Shown piece after piece: positions 1 to 9,239 of a stretch of 64,000 nt of DNA. Made by a program: the position numbers and the translations under genes. Source of the DNA: Actinoallomurus spadix (GTDB lineage Bacteria; Actinomycetota; Actinomycetes; Streptosporangiales; Streptosporangiaceae); contig NZ_JAMXMX010000029.1 in the NCBI RefSeq assembly GCF_024055725.1, forward strand, positions 37,845 to 101,844, written 5' to 3'. The notes under the pieces were generated by a model, which was given only the letters and a program-made list of their open reading frames with translations, did no database searches and was not told the origin of the DNA. Each line of letters opens with the position of its first letter. Position 1 is the first letter of the stretch.

Positions 1-1085
<1,085 letters not shown>

Positions 1086-1100
1086 CCCACCCGCCGACGA

Positions 1101-1138
1101 CCGCGGCCCGCGCACCTCACCAGGCGCGCGGGCCGCGG
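1101..1138 (+). terminator. Hairpin terminator after malic enzyme
   Basis: A perfect 13-bp GC stem (1101-1113 with 1126-1138) with a 12-nt loop lies 16 bp after the stop and is followed by a short CACGTTT tract. It probably ends malic enzyme transcription; the U-tract is weak, as is common in actinobacteria. Confidence 0.7.
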
Positions 1139-1229
1139 CACGTTTCAGTCGAACGAGAGCTCAGGGTAATCATCTCGAAACTGGTTGTGATCATTGACAT
1201 CTTTATGTCACGCTGCCGACACTGAAGGC

Positions 1230-1514
1230 ATGCGGAGGACGACGGTGCGGATCGACGATCAGCTACTCGCGGACGCCAAGGCGTTCGCGGCTCAGCAGCA
1301 TCGCAGCCTGAACTCGGTGATCGAGGATGCGTTGCGTCAGCTGCTGCGGCGCGCCGACGTTCCCTCTCGAGAGCCCGCCGCGTTCCCTGCCTACGGCGGC
1401 ACCGGACCGGCCAGGCCCGATATCGACCTGAACGATCCTCGGGTACTCAAGAGCCTGATGTACGAAGAGGAAGACGAGGATTACAGGATGCGAGCCCGTG
1501 ATGCGGCTGGTTGA
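1230..1514 (+). CDS. VapB-type ribbon-helix-helix antitoxin
   Basis: Small antitoxin of a type II VapBC module. The N-terminus MRRTTVRIDDQLLADAKAFA is a typical ribbon-helix-helix strand and first helix. The acidic C-terminus (EEEDEDYRMR) would wrap the toxin. I prefer the ATG at 1230 (94 aa) because the RHH strand starts right there; an upstream TTG at 1194 adds 12 residues of no family character. The gene overlaps the toxin by 14 bp, indicating translational coupling and likely joint autoregulation. Confidence 0.85.
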   Translation: MRRTTVRIDDQLLADAKAFAAQQHRSLNSVIEDALRQLLRRADVPSREPAAFPAYGGTGPARPDIDLNDPRVLKSLMYEEEDEDYRMRARDAAG

Positions 1515-1929
1515 TGTCAATGTCCTCGTATACGCCCATCGCCCGGACATGGCCGATCACGAGCGGTATCGGGGCTGGCTCTTCGAGATGATGGACGGGC
1601 CGGAGCCCTTCGCGGTGTCAGATCTCGTGCTGAGTGGGTTCGTTCGGGTGGTGACGAATCGCCGCATCTACAAAGATCCAACCCCACTCACTACCGCGTT
1701 GGCCGCCGTGTCCGCTCTGCGCAACCGGTCGAACTGTGTCCCTCTCGTACCGGGTCCGCGTAACTGGGCCATCTTCACCGAGCTCTGCGAGAAGACCGGG
1801 GCCAACGGCAACGACGTGGCGGACGCCTATCACGCCGCCCTCGCCATCGAGCATGGATGCGAGTTCATCACCACGGACAAAGGCTTCAGCCGCTTCCCTG
1901 GGCTGCGGTGGCGGCGGCCCCTCGACTGA
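1501..1929 (+). CDS. VapC-family PIN-domain ribonuclease toxin
   Basis: PIN-domain toxin predicted to cleave RNA and to be held inactive by the preceding antitoxin. The sequence begins MRLVDVNVLVYAHR, where the first Asp is a metal ligand, and ends with the family's DAYHAALAIEHGCEFITTDKGF region carrying the other acidic residues. Length (142 aa from the ATG at 1501) is normal. A GTG one codon upstream is an alternative. The module sits near the left edge of the RiPP locus, separated from it by one gene, and could stabilise the region, which is inference. Confidence 0.88.
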   Translation: MRLVDVNVLVYAHRPDMADHERYRGWLFEMMDGPEPFAVSDLVLSGFVRVVTNRRIYKDPTPLTTALAAVSALRNRSNCVPLVPGPRNWAIFTELCEKTGANGNDVADAYHAALAIEHGCEFITTDKGFSRFPGLRWRRPLD

Positions 1930-1961
1930 TCTTCCCCGGGAGGCCGGGTTAGGCTGCGGGC

Positions 1962-2930
1962 ATGTTCGCCGTCACTGCCGCACGCATCGATGCCGACGAC
2001 CCGCTGAACGGGCTTGAGCTGGGAGATCGTCCCGAGCCGACGGTTCCGGAGGGCTGGACGACCGTCACGGTCAAGGCGACCGCGCTCAACCACCACGACG
2101 TCTGGACGCTGCGCGGCGTCGGGATCCGGGAGGACCGACTGCCGATCATCCTGGGCTGTGACGCGGCCGGGATCGACGCGGACGGCAACGAGGTCATCGT
2201 GCACTCCGTCATCGGCGATCCGGAGCGGGGCGGAGGCGACGAGACGCTCGATCCGAAGCGCTCACTGCTGTCGGAGTCCTATGACGGCACGTTCGCGGAG
2301 AAGGTCGCGGTGCCGCGCCGCAATCTCGTGCCCAAACCGGCGTCGATCTCGTTCGAGGAGGCGGCCTGCCTGCCGACGGCGTGGCTGACGGCGTACCGCA
2401 TGCTGTTCGACAAGGCGGGCCTGCAGCCCGGATCGACCATCCTGGTGCAGGGCGCGGGCGGGGGAGCCGCCACCGCGCTGATCGCGCTCGGCGCGGCGGC
2501 CGGGTACCGCGTCTGGGCGACCAGCCGTTCCGAGGACAAGCGCGAGCGCGCCCTCGCGCTGGGCGCCGACGAGGTCTTCGAGTCCGGGGCGCGGTTGCCC
2601 GAGCGGGTCGACGCGGTGATGGAGACGGTCGGCCAGGCCACCTGGTCGCACTCGCTGAAGTCCCTGCGCCCCGGCGGCCGGATCGTCGTGTCCGGCGCGA
2701 CCAGCGGCCAGGTGCCGCCGGCCGAGCTGAACCGCGTGTTCTTCCTCCAGTTGTCGGTGGTGGGCTCGACGATGGGCACCCGTGACCAGCTCGTACGGCT
2801 CGCGCGCTTCCTCGACAAGACCGGGGTGCGCCCGCGGATCGACCGCGCGCTTCCGCTGGGCGAGGCGCGCGACGGGTTCGCCGCGATGATCGAGGGTGAC
2901 GTCTTCGGGAAGATCGTTTTCACCGTGTGA
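1962..2930 (+). CDS. Zinc-independent MDR oxidoreductase (quinone oxidoreductase-like)
   Basis: Medium-chain dehydrogenase/reductase of 322 aa. The N-terminal GroES-like part carries TALNHHDVWTLRG and the nucleotide-binding part carries VQGAGGGAATALIALGAAAGY, followed by the SGATSGQVPPAELNRVFFLQ quinone-reductase region. The usual structural zinc cysteines are absent. NADPH-dependent reduction of a quinone or enone is the family role; the substrate is unknown. It is convergent with the RiPP radical-SAM gene, with only 24 bp between stops, and is probably not part of the cluster. Confidence 0.85.
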   Translation: MFAVTAARIDADDPLNGLELGDRPEPTVPEGWTTVTVKATALNHHDVWTLRGVGIREDRLPIILGCDAAGIDADGNEVIVHSVIGDPERGGGDETLDPKRSLLSESYDGTFAEKVAVPRRNLVPKPASISFEEAACLPTAWLTAYRMLFDKAGLQPGSTILVQGAGGGAATALIALGAAAGYRVWATSRSEDKRERALALGADEVFESGARLPERVDAVMETVGQATWSHSLKSLRPGGRIVVSGATSGQVPPAELNRVFFLQLSVVGSTMGTRDQLVRLARFLDKTGVRPRIDRALPLGEARDGFAAMIEGDVFGKIVFTV

Positions 2931-2954
2931 CGTTGGTCTTAGGACCACTCCCGG

Positions 2955-4910
2955 CTACCAGCCGGGGTTCTCCGGCAGTGCCAGCGAGAGGTACTTGCCG
3001 TCCTCGGAGATCATCACGCCCAGCCCGCAGCAGTCGTCGAGGAAGCCGGTGACCTCGCCGAGTGACAGGTCGAATCCCCGGTCGAGCAGCGACTGGTGGA
3101 CGCGCTTGCCGGCCCGCGCGGTGTCGCCGCACGCCTCGTACGCCTCGGCCTGCCAGCCGTGCAGCACCGCCTTCCGCGGCCGGCCCGAACGGGTGTCGAG
3201 GATCTTCAGCCTGCCGGGGAGGCGCTCGTAGAAGAGCACCGGCCGGTCGCCGCTCGCCCATCTGCGCTTCCACTCCAGGGCCGCGGACGTCAGGAGTTCG
3301 TGGCTGTCCGCGGAGGCGACGTCCGGGGCTTCGAAGTCGAAGAAGTAGGCGATCCGCGAATGGTCCAGCTCGGGCGGGTAGACGTACGCGTAGCTCGCCT
3401 GCGGGCGGACGCCGGAGATCGCGAATGACGGGTCCGTGAAGTAGGGGCTGAAGCGTTCGAGCCAGATGCCGAGCTGGCCCGTGGGCGGTTGCAGGTGGTG
3501 CAGCAGCGGGACCAGCGCGGCCTGCTCGATGTAGTCCTGGTCGGTCTCGCCAGGGAAGCCGCGCAAGATGTGCCATTCGGTGGAGATGCCGTAGTAGCAC
3601 GCCCATTTCAGCAGCCGGACGTTGATGAGCCTGCTGGAGCCCTTGCGCATCAGCCCGAGAACGTGGGTGCTCAGGTTCTCGATGCCGGGCTGGATCCGCC
3701 GGATGCCGGCCCGTCGCATGAGCGCGAGCTGCTCGCGCGTCAGGTTCGCCTTGACCTCGAAGAACAGGTCGAGGTCCCAGCGCCGCTCCGCCAGCTCGGC
3801 GCAGAACGAGGACAGGTACGCCATGTCGAGGATGTTGTCGACCGCGTCGACGCGGCGGACCGGATGGGATCGGAGGAGTCCCTCCAGGTCGGCGAGCGCC
3901 CGCCCGCCGGCCCTGCTGCGGTAGTTCATGCCGAGGGCGTTCAGGCCGCAGAAGGTGCAATGGTGCTTCTGCCCCCACCAGCAGCCCCGGGAGAACTCGA
4001 CGAGCAGCCGCACCTCGTCCTCGCCCAGGACGCGTGACCGGTCGTGCCGCTCCAGGGTGCGGAAATAGTCGTCGTAGTCGGGTGCCGGAAGGGTGTTCAG
4101 GTCGTACGTGCGCGCGGTCTCGCCGACGTCGTCGTGATCCGCTCCCTGGCGGCGCACGCCGGGGATCGGGCGGGACACGCCGGCGGCGAGGTCGTGCAGC
4201 AGCGCGGGCAGGGCGATGTCGCCCTCCCCGGACACCACGTAGTCCAGCCACGGCAGTTCCTCGGCGTAGGCGATGCCCATCCCGCCGTCGAAGTTCGCGC
4301 CGCCGTAGATCAGCGGCAGGTCCGGGAAGCGGTCCTTCAGCCGGCGTCCCAGCGCGAGGGAGGCGGTGTTCTGCAGGAACGTCGAGGAGAATCCCACGGC
4401 GTCGTAGGAGGACCAGTCCACCGAGTCGAGGCAGCCTTCGATCCAGGCGGGCAGGACCTCCCGGCGGAAAGTGATCAACTGGTCGGGGCCGTTCTCCAGG
4501 ACCTTCGACCAGAACGCCGGCACCTCCGGGTACTCGGCGAAGTAGTCGGCCTCCGGCCGGATCTCCCCGAAGGCGGCGTAGGAGAACAGCCACTCGCCCA
4601 GCTGGTGGAACCGGTCGTCGTTCATCCGCGCGATCCGGTCGTAGATCCCGTTGCCCAGCAGTGCGCTCAGCTCGAGGTTGAGATAGAGCACGTCACAGTG
4701 GTGGCCGGCCCTCTTGACGATCGCCTGCAGCAGACCGCACTGGATGGAGGGCGCGTCGACCCAGCACCACGGCATGTTGACCAGGGCCACCCGGAGGGGC
4801 CGTGGCGGGGGCCCGGGAACCGGTGCGGACTTATCCTTCGGCGCCAGTGGCAGCATTCTGGTCCTCGCCCCGGTTCCCGCCGGGTCACCGGCGCCGGCCC
4901 TTGGGTGCAA
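2955..4910 (-). CDS. RiPP maturation radical SAM enzyme with B12-type domain (rSAM_ocin_1-like, probable C-methyltransferase)
   Basis: The protein matches the RiPP maturation radical SAM protein 1 architecture: an N-terminal cobalamin-binding-like half starting RVALVNMPWCWVDAPSIQC, then a radical SAM core. The cluster cysteines are C310, C318 and C321, a CX7CX2C spacing instead of CX3CX2C, within RGCWWGQKHHCTFCG. Family members are linked to peptide C-methylation, so a role on the Asn-rich cores is likely but inferred. Start: TTG at 4910 has GGAGG five bases upstream; ATG at 4856 (633 aa) with GAGGA is a close alternative. It follows the second radical-SAM gene by 34 bp, forming a two-gene leftward operon. 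Confidence 0.88.
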   Translation of the reverse strand: MHPRAGAGDPAGTGARTRMLPLAPKDKSAPVPGPPPRPLRVALVNMPWCWVDAPSIQCGLLQAIVKRAGHHCDVLYLNLELSALLGNGIYDRIARMNDDRFHQLGEWLFSYAAFGEIRPEADYFAEYPEVPAFWSKVLENGPDQLITFRREVLPAWIEGCLDSVDWSSYDAVGFSSTFLQNTASLALGRRLKDRFPDLPLIYGGANFDGGMGIAYAEELPWLDYVVSGEGDIALPALLHDLAAGVSRPIPGVRRQGADHDDVGETARTYDLNTLPAPDYDDYFRTLERHDRSRVLGEDEVRLLVEFSRGCWWGQKHHCTFCGLNALGMNYRSRAGGRALADLEGLLRSHPVRRVDAVDNILDMAYLSSFCAELAERRWDLDLFFEVKANLTREQLALMRRAGIRRIQPGIENLSTHVLGLMRKGSSRLINVRLLKWACYYGISTEWHILRGFPGETDQDYIEQAALVPLLHHLQPPTGQLGIWLERFSPYFTDPSFAISGVRPQASYAYVYPPELDHSRIAYFFDFEAPDVASADSHELLTSAALEWKRRWASGDRPVLFYERLPGRLKILDTRSGRPRKAVLHGWQAEAYEACGDTARAGKRVHQSLLDRGFDLSLGEVTGFLDDCCGLGVMISEDGKYLSLALPENPGW

Positions 4911-4944
4911 TTTCTCCTCCTCTGCGAAAGAGCGCCGTGCGCGC

Positions 4945-7092
4945 TCAGATGTCGCCGTTGAGCCGCGCGGTGAGCTTGATGAGCGCCCGCAGGCGGTCGC
5001 GGGTCAGCCCCTGTCCGGCGACCGGGATGGTGAACGTCGTGCCGGAGGGCAGGATCGCCACCGAGCTGTCGCCTCGGCGCGCGGTGCCCCGTCCGCCGAG
5101 CCAGGGAGCGATCGACGTACTGCTCGCGCCCCCGTTGCGCTTGAGGAGGAAGAACTGGTCCCGTACGTCTTCGAAGTCGGCGAACGCCTCGATGTTGGCG
5201 AACGGGATCGTCGGGTCGGCGATCGGCAGGAGGTCGACCTGAGGGTCGTCCTGCGGCAGGCCCGGCCAGAGCCGGCGCCCGAACGCCGCGAAGTACAGCA
5301 GGGTGTGGGCCGTGTCGATTCCGCCGACGAACGGCCGGTCGTCCGACGTGCGCCGGATGAGGCTCATGCGCTCGTCGTCGACCCGCCGGTCGATCTCCCC
5401 GGGCCACCGGTTCGCTCCCTGGGTCGTGTCCCGCCAGGGCAGGTAGCGTGCGACGTCCTCGCTCGGCGGGAGCGGGAGGATCTCGACGGCGAACGCGTCG
5501 GGATTCTTGGCGACCATGGAGCCCGGCGTCAGGGAGAACGTCCCGATTCCGGCGAGCGACCACAGGTCGTCGTGTTCGAGTAGGAAGTCGTACGTGCGGG
5601 CCGCCTCGTCGTCGCGCTCACTGGGGAACCCGGTGAATCCCATCATCTGGGCGCCGATGTCGTTCTTGACCAGGTCGCGGAGGATGTCCGGCACGTCCGT
5701 GAGCCGCACGCCCTTGTCGATCAGGTCGAGCACGCGCTGCGACCCCGACTCGTAGCCGAAGGAGATGGCGACGCAGCCGGCGTCCTTGAGCCGCTTGGCC
5801 ATGTCCCGCTTGGGAAAGGTCCGTTCCAGGCGGAGTTCGGCGCTCCAGCGGACCGGATCGCGTAGTTCCTTCATGGCGTCGCAGAGCAGGCGGAGGTACC
5901 GCGGGGACATGGCGTCGACGGCGAAGTACACGGTCCGGCCGAACCCGGTGATCTCCTCCAGGTCCTTGATCACCGCTTCGACGGGACGCTCCCTCGACGG
6001 TGAGGTCGGGCGGTCGGAGTTCAGGCCGTAGTCGCAGAAGGTGCACTTGTTCCAGTAGCAGCCCCGCGTGGGGCTGTACAGGATCACCGGCTCCGGCGAC
6101 CAGTAGGCATCCCAGTCCCAGACGTCATAGGCGGGCGTCGGCAGTTCCGCGACGTTCTCGTAGTTGATCGACGGGGCCGGCGACGTGTCCTCGCGCGTCA
6201 GCACGCCCGGGATGCCGGCGAGATCGCGCCCGTCCCGTACGGCGGTGAGGATCTCGCAGAACGGCGTCTCTCCCTCGCCGGGCACGATGAGGTCGGCGTC
6301 GGAGAAGATCCGCCAGTAGTCCCCGGGGACCCGTGCGAAACGGACGTGATCGCAGACCTCGGTGCCGCCGAACACGATGACGGTCTCCGGGCGCCGCGCG
6401 CGGATCTCCCGCGCGAGGCGCAGCGCCATCGGAAGCTGCCCGGTGTAGGCGACCGACAGCCCGACCACCCGCCACTCGCGTTCCCCGATCAGGTCGAGGA
6501 ACGGCCCGCGGACGTAGGGGTCGAACGGCCCGGTCAGCCGGTCGATCACGGCGGGCTCGCACAGGTCCGCGTAGCAGGAGAGGTTCACCACCGGGCCCGG
6601 CAGGATCTGGAAGTCGGCGATGCTCTTGGGGACCCCGTCGAGACCGAGCAGTTCCTGCCAGCGCTTCATCGCCAGGACGGCCTGCCGGTACGTCGGATGG
6701 TGGTAGAAGGACCGGCCGTCACGGAAGATGTCGATGGCCCTGCTGACGAAGTCCGGGCTGAGCCCCTCCGCACCGAGCGCGGCGCGGTAGTCGAGCTCGT
6801 CCGCCCTGGTGAGATCGGCGGACGCCTCGATGCGTCTCCTGACCGCGGCCGCCCGCTCCAGCAGCCGGCCGACGTTCTCCGGGCGCGCCAGGTGGTTCAG
6901 CGCGTCGATGTTGGCGTCGACGCACCGGCCGCCGGAGAATCCCGCGCGCCGTGCCGCCGCCACGAGATACGGAATCGAATGATAGGGCTGAGTCGGATCG
7001 GTCAGCGGCGGATTGATCAACAGATACGGCAGGTCGCTTTCCCGGCGCCGCCGGCTGCGTATCGCAGGTCTTTCGGTCAGGAATGTGGACAC
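4945..7092 (-). CDS. B12-binding-type radical SAM RiPP enzyme
   Basis: A 715-aa protein with an N-terminal B12-type region (about 20-300: LPYLLINPPLTDP, GLSVAYTGQLPMALRLA, PGEGETPFCEIL) followed by a radical SAM core. Its motif RGCYWNKCTFC gives C345, C350 and C353 (CX4CX2C). A C-terminal extension of about 150 residues follows the core. It probably modifies the precursors encoded divergently, for example by C-methylation. Start: GTG at 7092 has GGAGG five bases upstream and is far better than the ATG at 7125, which lacks a ribosome site. Confidence 0.87.
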   Translation of the reverse strand: MSTFLTERPAIRSRRRRESDLPYLLINPPLTDPTQPYHSIPYLVAAARRAGFSGGRCVDANIDALNHLARPENVGRLLERAAAVRRRIEASADLTRADELDYRAALGAEGLSPDFVSRAIDIFRDGRSFYHHPTYRQAVLAMKRWQELLGLDGVPKSIADFQILPGPVVNLSCYADLCEPAVIDRLTGPFDPYVRGPFLDLIGEREWRVVGLSVAYTGQLPMALRLAREIRARRPETVIVFGGTEVCDHVRFARVPGDYWRIFSDADLIVPGEGETPFCEILTAVRDGRDLAGIPGVLTREDTSPAPSINYENVAELPTPAYDVWDWDAYWSPEPVILYSPTRGCYWNKCTFCDYGLNSDRPTSPSRERPVEAVIKDLEEITGFGRTVYFAVDAMSPRYLRLLCDAMKELRDPVRWSAELRLERTFPKRDMAKRLKDAGCVAISFGYESGSQRVLDLIDKGVRLTDVPDILRDLVKNDIGAQMMGFTGFPSERDDEAARTYDFLLEHDDLWSLAGIGTFSLTPGSMVAKNPDAFAVEILPLPPSEDVARYLPWRDTTQGANRWPGEIDRRVDDERMSLIRRTSDDRPFVGGIDTAHTLLYFAAFGRRLWPGLPQDDPQVDLLPIADPTIPFANIEAFADFEDVRDQFFLLKRNGGASSTSIAPWLGGRGTARRGDSSVAILPSGTTFTIPVAGQGLTRDRLRALIKLTARLNGDI

Positions 7093-7319
7093 CTGTTCCT
7101 CCGCGATCGCGCTGGAGCCGCCCATCGGATTAATGATCGCGAGTTTGGCATGGTGTCCAGGTAATGGGAAGTCGCGGTCATCGTGCTGTTCTTAAGACCA
7201 CCGGCGAGTGGTTCTAGAACGCCGTGAGATGTGTCTTAAGAATCCGGTCGTCACGGGGGTGGACGGCGGCCTGGGCGCGACATATGTTCGCGGCAGTCCC
7301 CGATCACCAGGAGGTTTGC
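7093..7319. promoter_or_regulatory. Divergent promoter region of the RiPP cluster with paired CTTAAG boxes
   Basis: This 227-bp region separates the leftward radical-SAM operon from the rightward precursor operon. It contains TTCTTAAGACCACC (7189-7202) and TGTCTTAAGAATCC (7232-7245), centred about 43 bp apart, and an ACCAC/GTGGT inverted pair between them (about 7197-7212). They look like binding sites for a cluster regulator serving both directions. No clear -35/-10 pair could be assigned with confidence. Confidence 0.45.
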
Positions 7320-7508
7320 GTGTCCAAGGACCCACTCGCCCCGCTCAACGCGGCCGGTCTGCAGCGGCTCCCCGAGCCGATGAAGGCCGTGTTCGAGAAC
7401 CTCAGCCCGGAAGAGCTGCGGGTCGCCAGCGCCATTCAGGAAAGGCTCAACGCCGTGGCGCCGGACGTCGAAGGCCAGCAGAACGACAACAACAACTGTC
7501 TCTGCTAG
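7320..7508 (+). CDS. RiPP precursor peptide 1 (core QNDNNNCLC)
   Basis: A 62-aa precursor peptide. The GTG at 7320 has GGAGG five bases upstream and matches the ATG of the second copy; longer upstream frames share no similarity. Leader residues 1-53 end in APDVEGQ and differ from precursor 2 at only three positions (K22R, N27D, S37G). The likely core, residues 54-62, is QNDNNNCLC, with a single acidic residue D56 and a C-terminal Cys-Leu-Cys. The terminal Cys suits an EpiD-like decarboxylase. The exact cleavage site is inferred from where the two copies diverge. Confidence 0.88.
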   Translation: MSKDPLAPLNAAGLQRLPEPMKAVFENLSPEELRVASAIQERLNAVAPDVEGQQNDNNNCLC

Positions 7509-7582
7509 CGGCAATTACGGCTCGCCATTACAGGCGGATCGGCCACTGATCCGGCAGATCCTTCAATCCTCAGGAGGTACGC

Positions 7583-7789
7583 ATGTCCAAGGACCCGCTC
7601 GCCCCGCTCAACGCGGCCGGTCTGCAGCGGCTCCCCGAGCCGATGAGGGCCGTCTTCGAAGACCTCAGCCCGGAAGAGCTGCGGGTCGCCGGCGCCATCC
7701 AGGAACGGCTCAACGCCGTGGCGCCGGACGTCGAGGGCCAGACCACCGACCCCGGCAGCGGCGGCAACAACAACAACTGTCTCTGCTAG
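7583..7789 (+). CDS. RiPP precursor peptide 2 (core TTDPGSGGNNNNCLC)
   Basis: A 68-aa tandem duplicate of precursor 1. ATG at 7583 is preceded by CAGGAGG five bases away. The 53-residue leader is nearly identical, with helical LSPEELRVAGAIQERLNAV before APDVEGQ. The core (54-68, TTDPGSGGNNNNCLC) is six residues longer but keeps D56 and the NNNCLC end. The leader DNA is about 94% identical between copies, so the duplication is recent while the cores have diverged. It lies 74 bp after precursor 1 and before a hairpin. Confidence 0.88.
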   Translation: MSKDPLAPLNAAGLQRLPEPMRAVFEDLSPEELRVAGAIQERLNAVAPDVEGQTTDPGSGGNNNNCLC

Positions 7790-7794
7790 CGGAT

Positions 7795-7847
7795 CTCCCG
7801 AACCGCGCTGGCGGAATTCCCGGCCCGCCACTCCGGCGGGTCGGGAG
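7795..7847 (+). promoter_or_regulatory. Nested hairpin between precursors and modification genes
   Basis: An outer 7-bp stem (7795-7801 with 7841-7847) encloses a 6-bp stem (7809-7814 with 7825-7830). It lies just after the precursor 2 stop and has no following T-run. It could act as a partial terminator or RNA stabiliser so that precursors are made in excess over the enzymes. This is inference from position and pairing. Confidence 0.45.
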
Positions 7848-7871
7848 AACAAACGCTGTGAGGTGGAGGGC

Positions 7872-9239
7872 ATGAGGGAGAAGGTCAGCCGATATGTGGT
7901 CGTCAGCGACCATGTCTACGGTGACGACGACGGGCTCCGGGTTTCGATCCTCTACGCGACGCGGACCGCGCAGGCGCTGTTCGTCGTGCCACGGATCGCC
8001 GACGCCGTACGGGCCGGGGATCTGGACGCCATCCCGCCGGCCACGCTCGCCCAGCTGAGACAGGCGCAGGCCGTGGTGCCGGACGGGGAGGACGAGCTCG
8101 AGGCGATCCTGGAGCGCAACCGGACCGCCGCCCTCGACACCTCGACGGCGAGCTTCATCCTGCTGCCCACGTCGTACTGCAACATGGGGTGCACGTACTG
8201 CGGGCAGGAACACGTGCGCGGACGGCTGACCGCCGACCACCGCGACCGGATCCGCGCGCGGGTGCTGCGCGCCCTGCGGCTGCCGGCGACCCGGCACTTG
8301 AACGTCGACTGGTTCGGCGCCGAGCCGATGATGGGATACGCCGTCATCCGCGATCTCGCCCCCGACTTCGTGCGCGCCGCCGCCGAGAAGGGCGTCGACT
8401 ACACGTCCGCCATGGTGACCAACGGCTCCCTGCTGAACGCCAGGAACCTGGACGTCCTCATCAGGGAGTGCGGCATAGCGAAGTTCTTCCTCACGGTCGA
8501 CGGCCCGCCTGAGGTGCACGACGTCCACCGGCCGATGAAGAGCGGACGCGGATCGTTCTGGAAGATCATCCGCACCGTTCGCGCGGCGCTCGACAACGCC
8601 GACTACAAGCACGTGACGTTCGACTTCCGGACCAACGTCGACGTGCACAACCAGGACGTGATCCACCGGTACATCGAGTTGATGGCCGAGCTGGGGTTCG
8701 CCTCCCCGAACGTGAACTTCACCCTCGCGCGGGTGCGCCCCTGGGGGAACGACGTCTCGGCCATCGAGCTGGCCGGTAAGGACTACGCCGAACGCGAGCT
8801 CTCCTGGCTGGCGGCCATGCAGGAGCACGGCCTGCCGTTCTCGCGCCTGCCCGCGCTCGCCAAGAGGATCACCTGCCCGGCGGTGAAGCGGACCGCGGAG
8901 CTGATCGGCGGCAACGGGAACATCTTCTCCTGCACCGACCACCCGCTCGTGCCCGAGGCGGAACGGACCAGCGTGCTCGCCCACATCGCCCAGGCCGACC
9001 TGCCGGACATCCGCCCCAAGGGCGAGTTCGACGACTGGCACGACGAGGTCGCGGAGGGCAGATCCTGGTGCAGGGACTGTGTCTTCCTGCCCACCTGCGG
9101 AGGCTCGTGCCCCAAGGCCTGGCACGAGGGCAATCCGCCGTGCCCCAGCTACCGGCACAACGCCCAGGGACGGCTGGACCTCATGGCCGGGCGGCTCGGC
9201 CTGCGGCCGGTCCCGGCGGATGGCCTGATGCCGCTGTGA
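7872..9239 (+). CDS. Radical SAM/SPASM RiPP maturase
   Basis: A 455-aa radical SAM enzyme with C103, C107, C110 in SYCNMGCTYC (CX3CX2C) and a C-terminal SPASM domain whose cysteines include those in WCRDCVFLPTCGGSCPK and the following PPCPSY. SPASM maturases install thioether, C-C or C-O crosslinks or epimerise residues in peptides; the exact reaction here is unknown. About 100 residues precede the core and could hold a leader-binding region. ATG at 7872 is preferred (GAGG eight bases upstream); GTG at 7863 is an alternative. Its stop overlaps the next start (GTGA). Confidence 0.9.
   Translation: MREKVSRYVVVSDHVYGDDDGLRVSILYATRTAQALFVVPRIADAVRAGDLDAIPPATLAQLRQAQAVVPDGEDELEAILERNRTAALDTSTASFILLPTSYCNMGCTYCGQEHVRGRLTADHRDRIRARVLRALRLPATRHLNVDWFGAEPMMGYAVIRDLAPDFVRAAAEKGVDYTSAMVTNGSLLNARNLDVLIRECGIAKFFLTVDGPPEVHDVHRPMKSGRGSFWKIIRTVRAALDNADYKHVTFDFRTNVDVHNQDVIHRYIELMAELGFASPNVNFTLARVRPWGNDVSAIELAGKDYAERELSWLAAMQEHGLPFSRLPALAKRITCPAVKRTAELIGGNGNIFSCTDHPLVPEAERTSVLAHIAQADLPDIRPKGEFDDWHDEVAEGRSWCRDCVFLPTCGGSCPKAWHEGNPPCPSYRHNAQGRLDLMAGRLGLRPVPADGLMPL

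Noticed and set aside
2934..2949. A TCTTAGGACCAC sequence similar to the CTTAAG promoter box
   Set aside because: It lies between convergent stops, not at a promoter, and only partly matches the boxes near 7190 and 7235.
4245..4961. Plus-strand ORFs opposite the radical SAM genes
   Set aside because: They run antisense to clear radical SAM motifs and have no recognised domains.
7224..7319. An upstream start for precursor 1 giving a 94-aa peptide
   Set aside because: The extra N-terminus has no counterpart in precursor 2, whereas the GTG at 7320 has a perfectly placed GGAGG and matches the second copy.
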